Below, piece by piece: positions 18,110 to 27,876 of a DNA stretch of 64,000 nucleotides (positions within the stretch are counted from its first letter, which is position 1; every line of letters starts with the position of its first letter). The stretch comes from Brachybacterium faecium DSM 4810 (lineage in GTDB: Bacteria > Actinomycetota > Actinomycetes > Actinomycetales > Dermabacteraceae). The notes beneath the pieces are model-generated. The model saw nothing but the letters and a program-made list of their open reading frames with translations, was not told the DNA's origin and did no database searches. The stretch covers positions 2,170,001-2,234,000 of the forward strand of contig CP001643.1 in NCBI GenBank assembly GCA_000023405.1, written 5' to 3'. Made by a program: the position numbers and the translations under genes.

Positions 18110-19435
18110 ATGAGCTCCGAGGTGCTGTGGAACGCCCCCGTCGCCGACCGTCCGGTCGACGCCCTGGTGCGGGTCCCCGGTTCGAAGTCCCTGACCGCGC
18201 GGTGGATGTTCCTGGCCGCCGCCGCGGATGAGCCGTCGGTGCTGCGCGGTGCGCTGGTCTCCCGCGACACCCGGCTGATGCGCGACGCGCTCGAGCGGCT
18301 CGGCGCCGTGCTCGAGGTGGAGGACGGGGCGCTGCACGTGACCCCGCTGCCCCCGCCGGCCGAGCACCCCGCCGAACCGGTCGAGATCCACACCGGCCTG
18401 GCCGGCACCGTGATGCGCTTCGTGCCGATGCTCGCGGCGCTCCATCACGGCGATGTGCGCTTCACCGGCGACGAGGCCGCCTTCCAGCGGCCGATGGACG
18501 CCGTGGTCGATGTGCTGCGCCAGCAGGGGGTCGAGGTGACCGAGCACGGGGAGCCGGGCCGGCTGCCGCTGACCGTGCACGGCACGGGCCGCCTCCCCGG
18601 CGGGCGGGTCGAGGTCGACGCCTCGGCCTCCAGCCAGTTCATCTCCAACCTGCTGCTGGTCGCCGCCCGTGCGGAGACGGACATCGAGCTGGTGCACGTG
18701 GGCGAGGTGCTCCCCTCCCTGCCGCACATCGACATGACGGTGGAGACCCTGCGCCAGGCCGGGGTCGAGGCCACCCATCAGCTCGACGCCGAGGGCCGCC
18801 ATGCGTGGTCCGTCCGTCACGGCGCGATCCGCCCGCTCGAGGTGACGATCGAGCCCGATCTCTCCAACGCCGGGCCGTTCCTCGCCGCGGCGATGGCCAC
18901 CGGCGGCACGATCGCCGTGGACGACTGGCCCGAGACCACCACCCAGCCGGGGGATGCCTACCGCGACCTGCTGACCCGGATGGGCGGCGAGGTGTGGCGG
19001 GAGGGACGCACCCTCTGCGTGCGCGGCACCGGCACGCTCCGCGGGATCGACGCCGACATGTCCGCCATGGGCGAGCTGGTGCCGACCATGTCGGCGCTGT
19101 GCGCCCTCGCCGAGACCCCCTCGCGCCTCACCGGGGTCGCGCACCTGCGCGGCCACGAGACCGACCGGCTCAAGGCGCTGGCCACCGAGCTCACCAAGAT
19201 CGGGGCCCGCACGAGCGAGCTCGAGGACGGTCTGGAGATCCATCCGGGCGAGCTGCGAGGGGACGTCTTCGAGAGCTACGAGGATCACCGCATGGCCACC
19301 GCCGGCGCGATCATCGGGCTGCGGGTGCCGGATCTGCGGGTGGTCGACATCGGCACCACGCAGAAGACCCTGCCGGACTTCGTGGGGATGTGGCTGTCGA
19401 TGCTGCACCCGGAGCCGGCGGTGGACGACGCGTGA
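18110..19435 (+). CDS. aroA: 3-phosphoshikimate 1-carboxyvinyltransferase (EPSP synthase)
   Basis: Sixth step of the shikimate pathway: shikimate-3-phosphate plus phosphoenolpyruvate gives EPSP. The 441-residue protein has the N-terminal VPGSKSLTARW motif with the catalytic Lys, HTGLAGTVMRF in place of the more usual GNAGTAxRP, SSQFISNLLL, PDLSNAGPF, and the C-terminal DHRMA motif. The length is normal. It begins 4 nt after the DoxX gene and its stop overlaps the rsgA start. Confidence 0.93.
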   Translation: MSSEVLWNAPVADRPVDALVRVPGSKSLTARWMFLAAAADEPSVLRGALVSRDTRLMRDALERLGAVLEVEDGALHVTPLPPPAEHPAEPVEIHTGLAGTVMRFVPMLAALHHGDVRFTGDEAAFQRPMDAVVDVLRQQGVEVTEHGEPGRLPLTVHGTGRLPGGRVEVDASASSQFISNLLLVAARAETDIELVHVGEVLPSLPHIDMTVETLRQAGVEATHQLDAEGRHAWSVRHGAIRPLEVTIEPDLSNAGPFLAAAMATGGTIAVDDWPETTTQPGDAYRDLLTRMGGEVWREGRTLCVRGTGTLRGIDADMSAMGELVPTMSALCALAETPSRLTGVAHLRGHETDRLKALATELTKIGARTSELEDGLEIHPGELRGDVFESYEDHRMATAGAIIGLRVPDLRVVDIGTTQKTLPDFVGMWLSMLHPEPAVDDA

Positions 19436-20499
19436 GGCGCTCGGCGAGGGAGTTCGACGAGAGCGACGTCCGCATCCGCCCCAGCCGGCGCGGATCGCGG
19501 CCCCGCACCAAGGACCGTCCCAAGCATGAGGACGCCGTCACCGCCCGCGTGGTCTCCGTGGACCGCGGGCGGTGGCGGACCCTCCTCGCCGAGGGCACGG
19601 CGCAGCAGCGCGCCGTCACCGCGATGCGCGCCCGGGAGCTGGGCCGCTCCCCCATCGTCCCCGGCGACCTGGTGGGGCTCGTCGGCGACACCTCCGGACG
19701 CGACGGCACCCTCGCCCGCATCGTGCGGATCCAGGAGCGCAGCTCCTTCCTGCGGCGCAGCGCCGACGACGACGACCAGACCGAGCGGCCCCTGGTCGCC
19801 AACGTCGACCTCATGGTGATGGTCACCGCCGTCGCCGATCCCGAGCCGCGCGGCGGCATGATCGACCGCTGCCTGGTCGCCGCCTACGTGGCGGGGATCG
19901 ACACGCTGCTGGTGCTGACCAAGACCGATCTGCGCTCCCCGCAGGAGTTCCTCACCAGCTACGCCCCGCTCGGGCTCGAGCACATCGTCACCCGGCGGGA
20001 GACGCCCCAGGAGGCCCAGGATCCGGCGCATCCCGGGATCGTGGGACTGGACGCGCTGCGCGAACGGCTCTCGGGCCGGGTCAGCGTGCTGGTCGGGCAT
20101 TCCGGGGTGGGCAAGTCGACGCTCCTGAACGCGCTGGTGCCGGGCACCGACCGGGCCATCGGCGTGGTCAACGACGTCACCGGCCGGGGGCGGCACACCT
20201 CCTCCTCGGCGCTCGCGATGCAGCTGCCCGACGAGGCGGGCTGGGTGATCGACACCCCCGGCGTGCGCTCCTTCGGTCTGGGGCACGTGGACCCCGACGA
20301 GCTGCTCGAGGCCTTCACGGACCTCGCGGAGCTGGCCGAGGACTGCCCTCGCGGATGCAGCCATCTCGAGGACGCCCCCGACTGCGGCCTCGACGAGCGG
20401 GTCGCCGCCGGGGACGCCGGCAGCGCGGGCCCGGCCCGGCTGGTCTCCTACCGGCGCCTGGCGACCGCGCTGCGCGAGAACAACCCCTGGGAGACCTGA
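19432..20499 (+). CDS. rsgA: Ribosome small subunit-dependent GTPase A
   Basis: Circularly permuted GTPase that helps mature the 30S subunit. In the 355-residue protein an OB-like N-terminal domain is followed by the permuted G motifs: TKTD (G4), then GHSGVGKSTLLN (G1) and DTPG (G3), and a C-terminal zinc knuckle (CPRGCSH, later Cys). Translation starts at a GTG overlapping the aroA stop (GTGA). aroA-rsgA adjacency is common in actinobacteria. Confidence 0.93.
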   Translation: MRRSAREFDESDVRIRPSRRGSRPRTKDRPKHEDAVTARVVSVDRGRWRTLLAEGTAQQRAVTAMRARELGRSPIVPGDLVGLVGDTSGRDGTLARIVRIQERSSFLRRSADDDDQTERPLVANVDLMVMVTAVADPEPRGGMIDRCLVAAYVAGIDTLLVLTKTDLRSPQEFLTSYAPLGLEHIVTRRETPQEAQDPAHPGIVGLDALRERLSGRVSVLVGHSGVGKSTLLNALVPGTDRAIGVVNDVTGRGRHTSSSALAMQLPDEAGWVIDTPGVRSFGLGHVDPDELLEAFTDLAELAEDCPRGCSHLEDAPDCGLDERVAAGDAGSAGPARLVSYRRLATALRENNPWET

Positions 20500-20600
20500 G
20501 CCAGCCCGGACGGAGACGTGCGCCCGCCCAGACCTTCCACCCGGGCCGTCCGCCCGGATCCCGGCCCGCGTCGCTGCCCGGCAGCGGCTTCTGCGGCCCG

Positions 20601-20606
20601 TACTGT
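20601..20606 (+). promoter_or_regulatory. -10 box (TACTGT), probable leaderless promoter of hisN
   Basis: The hexamer ends 6 nt before the ATG at 20613, and no ribosome binding site is present. Confidence 0.45.
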
Positions 20607-20612
20607 GGGCTC

Positions 20613-21407
20613 ATGTCCTCTCGTTTCGCCGATGACCTGCGCCTGGCCCACGTGCTCGCCGACGCCGTGGACCAGCTGACCATGTCGCGCTTCAAGGCGC
20701 AGGATCTCGAGATCTCCACCAAACCCGATCTCACCGAGGTCACCGACGCGGACCGCGCCGCGGAGCAGCTGGTGCGCTCCCAGCTGTCGCGGTCCCGTTC
20801 CCGCGACCAGGTGATCGGAGAGGAGTTCGGCAGCACCGGGGCGTCGCCGCGCCAGTGGGTGATCGACCCGATCGACGGCACCAGCAACTTCGTGCGCGGG
20901 GTGCCGGTGTGGGGGACGCTCATCGGCCTCATCGAGGACGGCCGCCCCGTGGTGGGCCTGGTCTCGGCCCCGTCGCTGGGCCGCCGCTGGTGGGGCGGCG
21001 AGGGCGTGGGCGCGTGGACGGGCTCGCGCATCAACAGCGCCTCGCGCCTGCAGGTCTCCACCGTCGACGCGGTCGAGGAGGCCTCGCTGTCCTACTCCTC
21101 GCTGCACGGCTGGGCCGATCGCGACCGGCTGCCGCAGATGCTCAACCTCATGCAGCGGTTCTGGCGCACCCGCGCCTACGGCGACTTCTGGTCCTACATG
21201 CTCGTGGCCGAGGGCGCGGTGGACGCCGCCTGCGAGCCGGAGCTCGCGCTGCACGACATGGTCGCGCTGGTCCCGATCGTCACCGAGGCCGGTGGCCGCT
21301 TCACGTCCCTCGAGGGCGAGGACGGCCCCTTCGGCGGCAGCGCGGTGGCGACCAACGGCCTGCTGCACGAGGAGATCCTCGGGGCGCTCGCGCCACGGGA
21401 GGCCTGA
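20613..21407 (+). CDS. hisN: Histidinol-phosphatase, inositol monophosphatase family
   Basis: Mg-dependent phosphatase of 264 residues, predicted to dephosphorylate histidinol phosphate in histidine synthesis. Motifs of the IMPase fold are GEEFG (metal ligands), DPIDGTSNFVRG and the distal YGDFWSYMLVAEGAVD. The VTDADRAAEQ and WG...GVGAW features match actinobacterial HisN more than housekeeping SuhB, but inositol monophosphatase activity cannot be excluded. It follows aroA-rsgA, as in other actinobacteria, but has its own probable leaderless promoter. Confidence 0.85.
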   Translation: MSSRFADDLRLAHVLADAVDQLTMSRFKAQDLEISTKPDLTEVTDADRAAEQLVRSQLSRSRSRDQVIGEEFGSTGASPRQWVIDPIDGTSNFVRGVPVWGTLIGLIEDGRPVVGLVSAPSLGRRWWGGEGVGAWTGSRINSASRLQVSTVDAVEEASLSYSSLHGWADRDRLPQMLNLMQRFWRTRAYGDFWSYMLVAEGAVDAACEPELALHDMVALVPIVTEAGGRFTSLEGEDGPFGGSAVATNGLLHEEILGALAPREA

Positions 21408-21464
21408 GTCACGAGGCGGTGTCCACGCCGGGGCCGCCGTGATCGGTCGCCCAGCTGCGGTCGG

Positions 21465-21470
21465 TAGACT
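21465..21470 (+). promoter_or_regulatory. Candidate -10 box of the PPi-phosphofructokinase gene (TAGACT)
   Basis: The hexamer lies 41 nt before the start codon at 21512, leaving room for a leader with a ribosome binding site. No clear -35 box is visible. Confidence 0.4.
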
Positions 21471-21511
21471 CGGCACGTCGTGTCCCCGAACCGTGAAGGG
21501 AATCCTTCTCC

Positions 21512-22732
21512 ATGACCGTCAAGCGCGTCGCCCTCCTGACCGCCGGTGGCTATGCCCCCTGCCTGTCCTCCGCCGTCGGCGGTCTCATCGAGCGGTACAC
21601 CGAGCTGGTGCCCGATGTCGAGATCATCGCCTACAAGCACGGCTACTGGGGGCTGCTCTCCGGCGAGAAGCTCGTGGTGGACGACGAGGTGCGCGAGAAG
21701 GCGGGCCTGCTGCACAACTACGGCGGCTCCCCCATCGGCAACTCCCGCGTGAAGCTCACCAACACCGAGGATCTCGTCAAGCGCGGTCTGATCGAGGAGG
21801 GCGAGAACGCCCTCGAGGTGGCGGCGAACAAGCTCAAGGACGACGGTGTGGACGTGCTGCACACCATCGGCGGCGACGACACCAACACCACCGCCGCGGA
21901 TCTGGCGAAGTACCTCCACGAGAACGGCCACGAGCTGCAGGTCGTGGGTCTCCCCAAGACGATCGACAACGACATCGTGCCGATCCGTCAGTCCCTCGGC
22001 GCGAAGTCCGCCGCGGAGCAGACCAGCATCTTCGCGCAGAACATCATCGCCGAGCACGGCTCGAACCCGAAGATGCTCATCATCCACGAGATCATGGGCC
22101 GCGCCTGCGGCTACCTCACCGCGCAGGCGGCCGAATACTACCAGGACTGGCACTCGAAGCAGGAGTGGCTGCCCGGCATCGGGCACAAGGCCGAGCGGTG
22201 GGACGTGCACGCGGTGTTCCTGCCGGAGCTCGCGCTGGACATCGAAGCCGAGGCGGAGCGCCTGAAGAACGTCATGGACGAGGCCGGCTGCGTGAACATC
22301 TTCCTCTCCGAGGGTGCCGGCATCCCGGAGATCGTCGCCGAGATGCAGGCCCGCGGCGAGGAGCCCGAGAAGGACCCCTTCGGCCACGTCAAGATCGACA
22401 CCATCAACCCCGGCCAGTGGTTCGCGAAGCAGTTCGCGGAGAAGCTCGGCGCGGAGAAGGTCATGGTGCAGAAGTCGGGCTACTTCTCCCGCTCCGCGAA
22501 GGCGAACCCGGAGGACATCCGCCTCATCAAGTCGATGACCGACTACGCCGTGCAGGTCGCTCTCGAGGGCGGCTCGGGCCTCGTCGGGCACGACGAGGAG
22601 CGCGGGGACGTGCTGCGCGCCGTCGAGTTCGAGCGGGTCGCCGGCCACAAGGCCTTCGACGTCTCCCAGCCGTGGTTCCACGAGGTCATGGAGCGGACCG
22701 GTCAGAAGATCGTCCCCGCCGAGGCGCACTGA
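21512..22732 (+). CDS. pfp: Pyrophosphate-dependent 6-phosphofructokinase
   Basis: Phosphorylates fructose-6-phosphate using PPi, reversibly, so it can serve glycolysis and gluconeogenesis. The 406-residue protein has TAGGYAPCLSSA at the N-terminus, GGDDTNT (Asp instead of the Gly seen in ATP-PFKs) and PKTIDNDI (Lys instead of Gly), the two substitutions that select PPi. EIMGRACGYL and the C-terminal sugar-binding region are present. The length suits the short non-allosteric PPi-PFK group. Confidence 0.92.
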   Translation: MTVKRVALLTAGGYAPCLSSAVGGLIERYTELVPDVEIIAYKHGYWGLLSGEKLVVDDEVREKAGLLHNYGGSPIGNSRVKLTNTEDLVKRGLIEEGENALEVAANKLKDDGVDVLHTIGGDDTNTTAADLAKYLHENGHELQVVGLPKTIDNDIVPIRQSLGAKSAAEQTSIFAQNIIAEHGSNPKMLIIHEIMGRACGYLTAQAAEYYQDWHSKQEWLPGIGHKAERWDVHAVFLPELALDIEAEAERLKNVMDEAGCVNIFLSEGAGIPEIVAEMQARGEEPEKDPFGHVKIDTINPGQWFAKQFAEKLGAEKVMVQKSGYFSRSAKANPEDIRLIKSMTDYAVQVALEGGSGLVGHDEERGDVLRAVEFERVAGHKAFDVSQPWFHEVMERTGQKIVPAEAH

Positions 22733-22763
22733 GACCCTCCGTGACGACCGGGCGGGGTCACCG

Positions 22764-23561
22764 TTGAGCAGCTCCCGCCCGCGCGTGCGCACCTGGCGCC
22801 GCACCCTGCGCGCGCTCGCCCCCACGGGGCGGGCGCGCGCTGCGCTTCCCGGGCACCATGGCGCCGGCGGGCTCCTGCACCTCTCCCCCGGCCCTCGCGC
22901 GACCGCGCTGCGCGAGGACACCGGTCCGCTCGCCCCGGCGCGGCTGCTGCGGCCCCGGCAGGGGCGGCTCGGCGACTGCTGGGTGATCGCCCCGATGCTC
23001 GCGATCCACGAGACGGCCCCCGAGCGCCTGCGCGGCCTGCTGAGCGCCGAGGAGGGCGGTGTGGTCGCCGTGCACCTGCCCGGCATGACCCGGCCGGTCC
23101 GGGTGGATCGCCGCCTCCCGGTCGATTCCCGGGGCATGTTCCAGTACGGGCGGCGCGACGGCGCGAACCCCGGCTGGGTGGGCGTGCTCGAGAAGGCGAT
23201 CGCCGGCCACGTCGCCGGGGACTACGGTGCGCTGCAGCGCGGTGTCGCGCGCTTCGGCTTCGAGCTGCTGCTGGGAGAGCGCGTGCGCACCCTGCTGCGG
23301 AGGCCCGGCGCGGCCCAGATCCTCGCCTGGCGGGACCAGGGCCGGGCGATCGCGGCCTCGACCCATCCGCTCAGCCCCCGCGTGCCGACCTCCGCGGGGC
23401 CGCTGCCGCGCAACCATGTCTTCGCCGTGGTCGGCGCCGACGCGCGCAGCGGGCACGTGCTGCTGCGCAACCCGGTGCGTCCCGAGCAGGTGCTGACGCT
23501 CGATGCTCGCAGCTTCCGGCGCGGCTTCCTCTCGCTGGACGTCACCGCACCGCTGCGCTGA
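22764..23561 (+). CDS. Small calpain-like (C2 family) cysteine protease
   Basis: A 265-residue protein whose central region matches the calpain catalytic core: QGRLGDCW (Cys72), the GWVGVLEKAIAGH region typical between the two halves, NHVFAVVG (His218) and LLRNP (Asn236). The order and spacing of Cys, His and Asn are those of peptidase family C2. There is no signal peptide, only a basic N-terminus. The TTG at 22764 follows GGCGGGG by about 6 nt; an in-frame GTG at 22785 is an alternative. It follows the PPi-PFK gene by 31 nt. Substrate and role are unknown. Confidence 0.7.
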   Translation: MSSSRPRVRTWRRTLRALAPTGRARAALPGHHGAGGLLHLSPGPRATALREDTGPLAPARLLRPRQGRLGDCWVIAPMLAIHETAPERLRGLLSAEEGGVVAVHLPGMTRPVRVDRRLPVDSRGMFQYGRRDGANPGWVGVLEKAIAGHVAGDYGALQRGVARFGFELLLGERVRTLLRRPGAAQILAWRDQGRAIAASTHPLSPRVPTSAGPLPRNHVFAVVGADARSGHVLLRNPVRPEQVLTLDARSFRRGFLSLDVTAPLR

Positions 23562-23665
23562 GCCCCGGTGGTGTGCGCGGCGCCGGGCAGGGGCGTCGCC
23601 GTGCTGCGCGCTCCTGGGCTGGGTCCCGGTGGGCCGGGGCGCCGAAGGGCGGGGCGCGGCGGATC

Positions 23666-24295
23666 TCAGCGCCCGACGGCGTCGAGCCAGGCGTCCGCGA
23701 TGAGGCGGTGCCCGGCCGGGGTGGGGTGCACGCCATCCGCCGCGACGTGCTCGGGGGCGTGGCCTGCTGCCAGCGCACGCTCCAGCACCTCCTCGAGATC
23801 CACGAGACGGTGCCCGCCCTCGGCCGCGAGCCGGCGGATGATCGCCACCTTACCGTCGAGGTCGGTGTGGATCCGTGCGGCCTGCTCGTCGATGTCGGCG
23901 ACGAAGGGCAGGATCATCGCCACGGGAGCCGAGGGAACCCGGGCCGCGAGCTGATCCAGCAGGTGGCGGTATCCCTGCTCGAAGGCCTCATCGGGGACGT
24001 GCTCGCCGCGGGTGAAGCGGTGCCAGGAGTCGTTCACGCCCACATAGACCGTCACGAGGTCCGGCGCGAGGTCGAGGCAGTCCGGCCCGAAGCGGGCCTC
24101 GAGGTCCGCGACCTTGTCCCCGCTGATGCCCCGGTTGATCACCGTCGCCGTCGGTTCGTGAGCGGCGAAGTGCTCGGCGAGCAGGCGCACGTAGCCGTGG
24201 CCGAGCTGCTCGGGATCCTCACGCCGACCGGCATCGGTGATCGAGTCGCCGATGAAGAGCAGTGTGCGTGGGGCGCGCGCGGACGTCGTAGTCAT
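23666..24295 (-). CDS. SGNH/GDSL-family hydrolase
   Basis: Cytoplasmic esterase/lipase-like hydrolase of 209 residues with complete SGNH blocks: FIGDSITDAG (Ser nucleophile), GISGDKV (block II Gly), YVGVNDSW (block III) and DGVHPTPAGH (Asp-His). No signal peptide. Related proteins deacetylate or de-esterify carbohydrates, but the substrate here is not predictable. It is a single gene, convergent with the calpain-like gene. Confidence 0.85.
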   Translation of the reverse strand: MTTTSARAPRTLLFIGDSITDAGRREDPEQLGHGYVRLLAEHFAAHEPTATVINRGISGDKVADLEARFGPDCLDLAPDLVTVYVGVNDSWHRFTRGEHVPDEAFEQGYRHLLDQLAARVPSAPVAMILPFVADIDEQAARIHTDLDGKVAIIRRLAAEGGHRLVDLEEVLERALAAGHAPEHVAADGVHPTPAGHRLIADAWLDAVGR

Positions 24296-24320
24296 GGCGG
24301 CATCGTCCCAGACATGGCAG

Positions 24321-24354
24321 AAGGCCCGGATGGTGTTTCCACCATCCGGGCCTT
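24321..24354 (-). terminator. Terminator of tRNA-Met
   Basis: A perfect 15-bp palindrome (24321-24335 with 24340-24354, loop of 4) lies just downstream of the tRNA gene on the minus strand and before the SGNH hydrolase start. Confidence 0.75.
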
Positions 24355-24360
24355 CCTCTC

Positions 24361-24435
<75 letters not shown>

Positions 24436-24606
24436 GCGACATCAGTAACTCTACGGCCCGCGCCCCGGCGCGTCCAACCGGAGAGGGTCGAACGTGGGCC
24501 ATGACACGTTGGCGGCCCGTTCACCTGCCTGAACGCCGGAACGCCCGGCCGGATCCGGCGCGTGCCGGTGCCGGTCGGGCGTTCTCGGGAGGGAGCTGCT
24601 GCGGGC

Positions 24607-27600
24607 TCAGCCGCCTCCGCCGTCGGACGGCTCCACGGGCAGGCCCTCGCCGCCGAGCTCCTGGTTGGCCTCCAGCGCCCGGTTGAGCGCGTCGGAGACC
24701 CGCTGCTGGGCCTCGCCGTAGCCGGCCCAGTCGCCGCTCTCCATCGCGCTCTCGGCCTCGTTCACGGCCGCGTCCATGTCCTCGAGCGCCTGATCGAGGC
24801 GCTCCTGGGCGGAACCGGTGGTGGCGGGGGGCGGGCTCTGCTGCTCGCCCTCGCCCTCCTCCTCGGCCTGGCCCTCGTCCTCGCCCTCGTCGACGGTGCC
24901 CTCACCGGTCTCGGTGTCTGCGGTGCCGGAGGGGGCATCGGAGTCGGTGACCTCGGCATCGCCCGCGGAGGCGCCGGAGTCGCCGCCGAAGACGAGGTCG
25001 AGCGCTTCGTCGAGCGTCGGCGCGAAACCGATCTTCTCGCCGAAGGAGACCAGCACCATCTGCAGCAGCGGGTACTGGGTGCCGCCGCCGGCCTGCGAGG
25101 ACTGCAGGAACACCGGCTGCACGTAGAGCAGACCGCCGCCGACCGGGAGGGTCAGCAGGTTGCCGTTCTTCACCTCGGAGTTGCCGGACTTCAGCAGGTT
25201 CAGCGCCTGCGAGACGTTCGGCTCCGCATTGAAGGTGGCCTGCACCTGGCCGGGTCCGTTGACCGGGTTCGAGGCCGGCAGCACGAGCAGCGTCATGTCG
25301 CCGAAGGAGTCGGCGGGGTTGCCGCTCTGGATCCCCGTCTCCGAGTCCACGGCGAGGTAGCCGGTGAGCACGTTCTGCCCCTCGGAGGGGATGAAGCTCG
25401 AGGAGAGCATGAACCGCGGCGAGTCCGCGTCCGGCATCTGCATGGTGAGGTACATCGGCGGCTGGGGCGCCTGCTCCCCGGTGGTGCCGTCGGGGTTGGT
25501 GGGCGCGGGGACCGTCGGATCCGGCGGGACCTGCCAGAAGTCCTGCTGGGTGAAGAAGTCGTCCGCGTCCGTCACGTGGTACGTGGCCAGGATCTTGCGC
25601 TGGGCCTTGAAGTAGTCGGCCGGGTAGCGCAGGTGGGACATCAGCTCGCCGCTGATCTCCGAGGCCGGCTGCAGCGCGTCGGGGAACACCTCGGACCAGG
25701 ACTTGAGGATCGGATCCTCCGTGTCCCAGGTGTACAGGGTCACCGAGCCGTCGAAGGCGCTCACGGTCGCCTTGACGGAGTTGCGCATGTAGTTCGCCGA
25801 GCGCTCGCGGTGCATCGCGGTCGCGTTCGGATCGGTCTGCGAGTCGTCGACGGTGTCATCGAGATCCACGGACTGCGCGTACGGGTACTCCGTGGTGGTG
25901 GTGTAGCCGTCGACCACCCAGACCAGCTCGTCATCGACCACGGCCGGGTACATCTGGGAATCCAGCGACAGGAACGGCGCGGCCTCGCGGACCCGCTCGT
26001 GCGGGTCGCGGTCGTAGAGGATCTGCGACTCCTCGTTGAGGTAGTTGGAGATCACGATGTTCGGGTCACGGAACTTGATCGCGTAGAGCAGCTGGTTCAT
26101 GAACCCGCCCACGGAGGGGCCGCCGTCGCCGTCGAAGGTGTTGTAGACCTGGTCGCCGCCCTCCTCCTCGTCGGTGCCGCCGCGCTGGTAGTCGAACTCC
26201 TCGGGCTCGCTGCCCTCGGGGGCGCCCACGACCGAGTAGTCGGGCGAGTGCCGCCCGAAGTACACCCGCTCCTCGTAGTCGCCGAAGGAGCCGTCACCGG
26301 GCACTCCGGACTGCAGGAAGCTCGGCTCGCCGTCCGCGTTGCGGCGGTTGCCGTACGCGGCGGCGGTGCCGTAGCCGTGGGTGTAGATGATGTGCTGGTC
26401 CACCCAGGAGCGATCGGCCAGGCCGAACTTGTCCGGGCGCAGCTCGCGCACACCGATGACGGTGTCCTGCAGCTCGTCGTCGATCTCGTACCGGTCCACG
26501 CTGAGCACCTCGTCGAAGCCCCAGTAGCGACGGTTCGCCTCGCGCTGCTCGAAGGTGGGCGAGATGATGTTGGGGTCCATCAGGCGGATCTGCGCCGTGG
26601 TGGAGGCGTCCTCACGCAGCTGCCCCGGCTCGGCATCGGTGCTCGCCGTGTACGAGACCTCCTCGACGCCGTCGAGGTTGAAGGCGGCGCGGGTCGCGTC
26701 GATGTTGTTCTGGATGTAGGTCTGCTCGAGCGCACGCTCGTTGGGCTGGACCTGGAACTGCTGGATCGCCCAGGGGTAGAGGTTCCCGACCACCAGGGTG
26801 GACAGGATCATCAGGCCGGCGCCGATCGCGGGGATGCGCCAGTCGGAGCGGAAGATCCACACCACGAACAGGGCTGCCACGGCGATCGAGGCGATCGCGA
26901 GGATCGTCTGCGCGGGGAGGATGGCGTGGACGTCCGCGTAGGAGGCGCCCTCGAACCGGGAGTGGGATGCGGTGAGCAGGTCGTAGCGCTGGAACCAGTG
27001 GCCGGCACCCAGCAGCAGCACGTAGATGGTGGCGAGCACGCCGAGGTGGCGGCGGGCCGCACGCGTCACCTCGAGACCGCTCTCCTGGCCCCAGCCCACA
27101 CCGCCGTAGATGAAGTGGCCGACCACCGCACCCACGATGGAGACCAGCAGCACGAACTGGCCGAAGGCGATGAGCATGTCGATCAGCGGCAGCGTGAAGA
27201 CGTAGAAGGCGATGTCGTTGCCGAAGACGGGATCCGTCTGCCCGAAGTCCTGCGGGTGGAGGAAGAGCTGGACGTCCTTCCAGCGGCGGGACAGCGCGAG
27301 CCCGCCGAAGATGCCGATCACGATCGGCGCCCCGTAGGTCAGGCCCCGACGCAGCGGGTCCACCGCGGCCCGGAACTGCTCGAGCGCCTCCTGCTCACGG
27401 GTGATGGGCGGGTACACGGGCCGCTGGTTGTACGCCATGCGGAGGCTCAGGAAGAGCGGCACGGCGAACAGCAGCGCACCGCCGAGGAACAGCACCGCCT
27501 GGGTGCCCCAGCGGGTCATGAGCACATCGGTGTACTCCAGCTGGTCCATCCACAGGTACTTGGTCCACACCTCGGAGGCGATGACCAGCAGGACGACGAG

Positions 27601-27723
27601 CACGGCGAGAGCACCGATCGTGATCGCGAGCGGTGAGATCCTCCGGGGACCGCTCGAACTCGCATCGGGGGCCGGTCGTGGTCGCGGCCGGGGCATGTCG
27701 CCGAACGGGGCGGAGAAACTCAC
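24607..27723 (-). CDS. UPF0182-family membrane protein
   Basis: Large integral membrane protein of 1038 residues. The first about 330 residues hold around seven transmembrane helices, the central region (about 330-900) is a large predicted extracytoplasmic domain (HIIYTHGYGTAAAY, GRHSPDY, IVISNYLNEESQILYDRDPHERV in shorter pieces) and the C-terminus is acidic and low-complexity. This is the actinobacterial UPF0182 family of unknown function. The GTG at 27723 has GAGG 6 nt upstream. It is divergent from a PPA1309-family gene, an arrangement often conserved. Confidence 0.88.
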   Translation of the reverse strand: MSFSAPFGDMPRPRPRPAPDASSSGPRRISPLAITIGALAVLVVLLVIASEVWTKYLWMDQLEYTDVLMTRWGTQAVLFLGGALLFAVPLFLSLRMAYNQRPVYPPITREQEALEQFRAAVDPLRRGLTYGAPIVIGIFGGLALSRRWKDVQLFLHPQDFGQTDPVFGNDIAFYVFTLPLIDMLIAFGQFVLLVSIVGAVVGHFIYGGVGWGQESGLEVTRAARRHLGVLATIYVLLLGAGHWFQRYDLLTASHSRFEGASYADVHAILPAQTILAIASIAVAALFVVWIFRSDWRIPAIGAGLMILSTLVVGNLYPWAIQQFQVQPNERALEQTYIQNNIDATRAAFNLDGVEEVSYTASTDAEPGQLREDASTTAQIRLMDPNIISPTFEQREANRRYWGFDEVLSVDRYEIDDELQDTVIGVRELRPDKFGLADRSWVDQHIIYTHGYGTAAAYGNRRNADGEPSFLQSGVPGDGSFGDYEERVYFGRHSPDYSVVGAPEGSEPEEFDYQRGGTDEEEGGDQVYNTFDGDGGPSVGGFMNQLLYAIKFRDPNIVISNYLNEESQILYDRDPHERVREAAPFLSLDSQMYPAVVDDELVWVVDGYTTTTEYPYAQSVDLDDTVDDSQTDPNATAMHRERSANYMRNSVKATVSAFDGSVTLYTWDTEDPILKSWSEVFPDALQPASEISGELMSHLRYPADYFKAQRKILATYHVTDADDFFTQQDFWQVPPDPTVPAPTNPDGTTGEQAPQPPMYLTMQMPDADSPRFMLSSSFIPSEGQNVLTGYLAVDSETGIQSGNPADSFGDMTLLVLPASNPVNGPGQVQATFNAEPNVSQALNLLKSGNSEVKNGNLLTLPVGGGLLYVQPVFLQSSQAGGGTQYPLLQMVLVSFGEKIGFAPTLDEALDLVFGGDSGASAGDAEVTDSDAPSGTADTETGEGTVDEGEDEGQAEEEGEGEQQSPPPATTGSAQERLDQALEDMDAAVNEAESAMESGDWAGYGEAQQRVSDALNRALEANQELGGEGLPVEPSDGGGG

Positions 27724-27876
27724 AGATAACCTCGGGTGCTTCGGTCTCGGAGCCGGCCGTCCCGCCGACCGCTGCGACGGCGGGGCACCCGGCTCCGGGT
27801 ACAGTGTGGTCCCGCCGCGTGCTGCGGCGGTACCCCCATTCTGTCAGGCCGAACCTGTAAGGGACCTTTCGATCCG

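Noticed and set aside
24562-27636. Frame of about 1020 codons antisense to the UPF0182 gene
   Set aside because: Shadow frame; Val/Gly/Arg/His-rich with no motif, while the minus-strand product is a clear family member.
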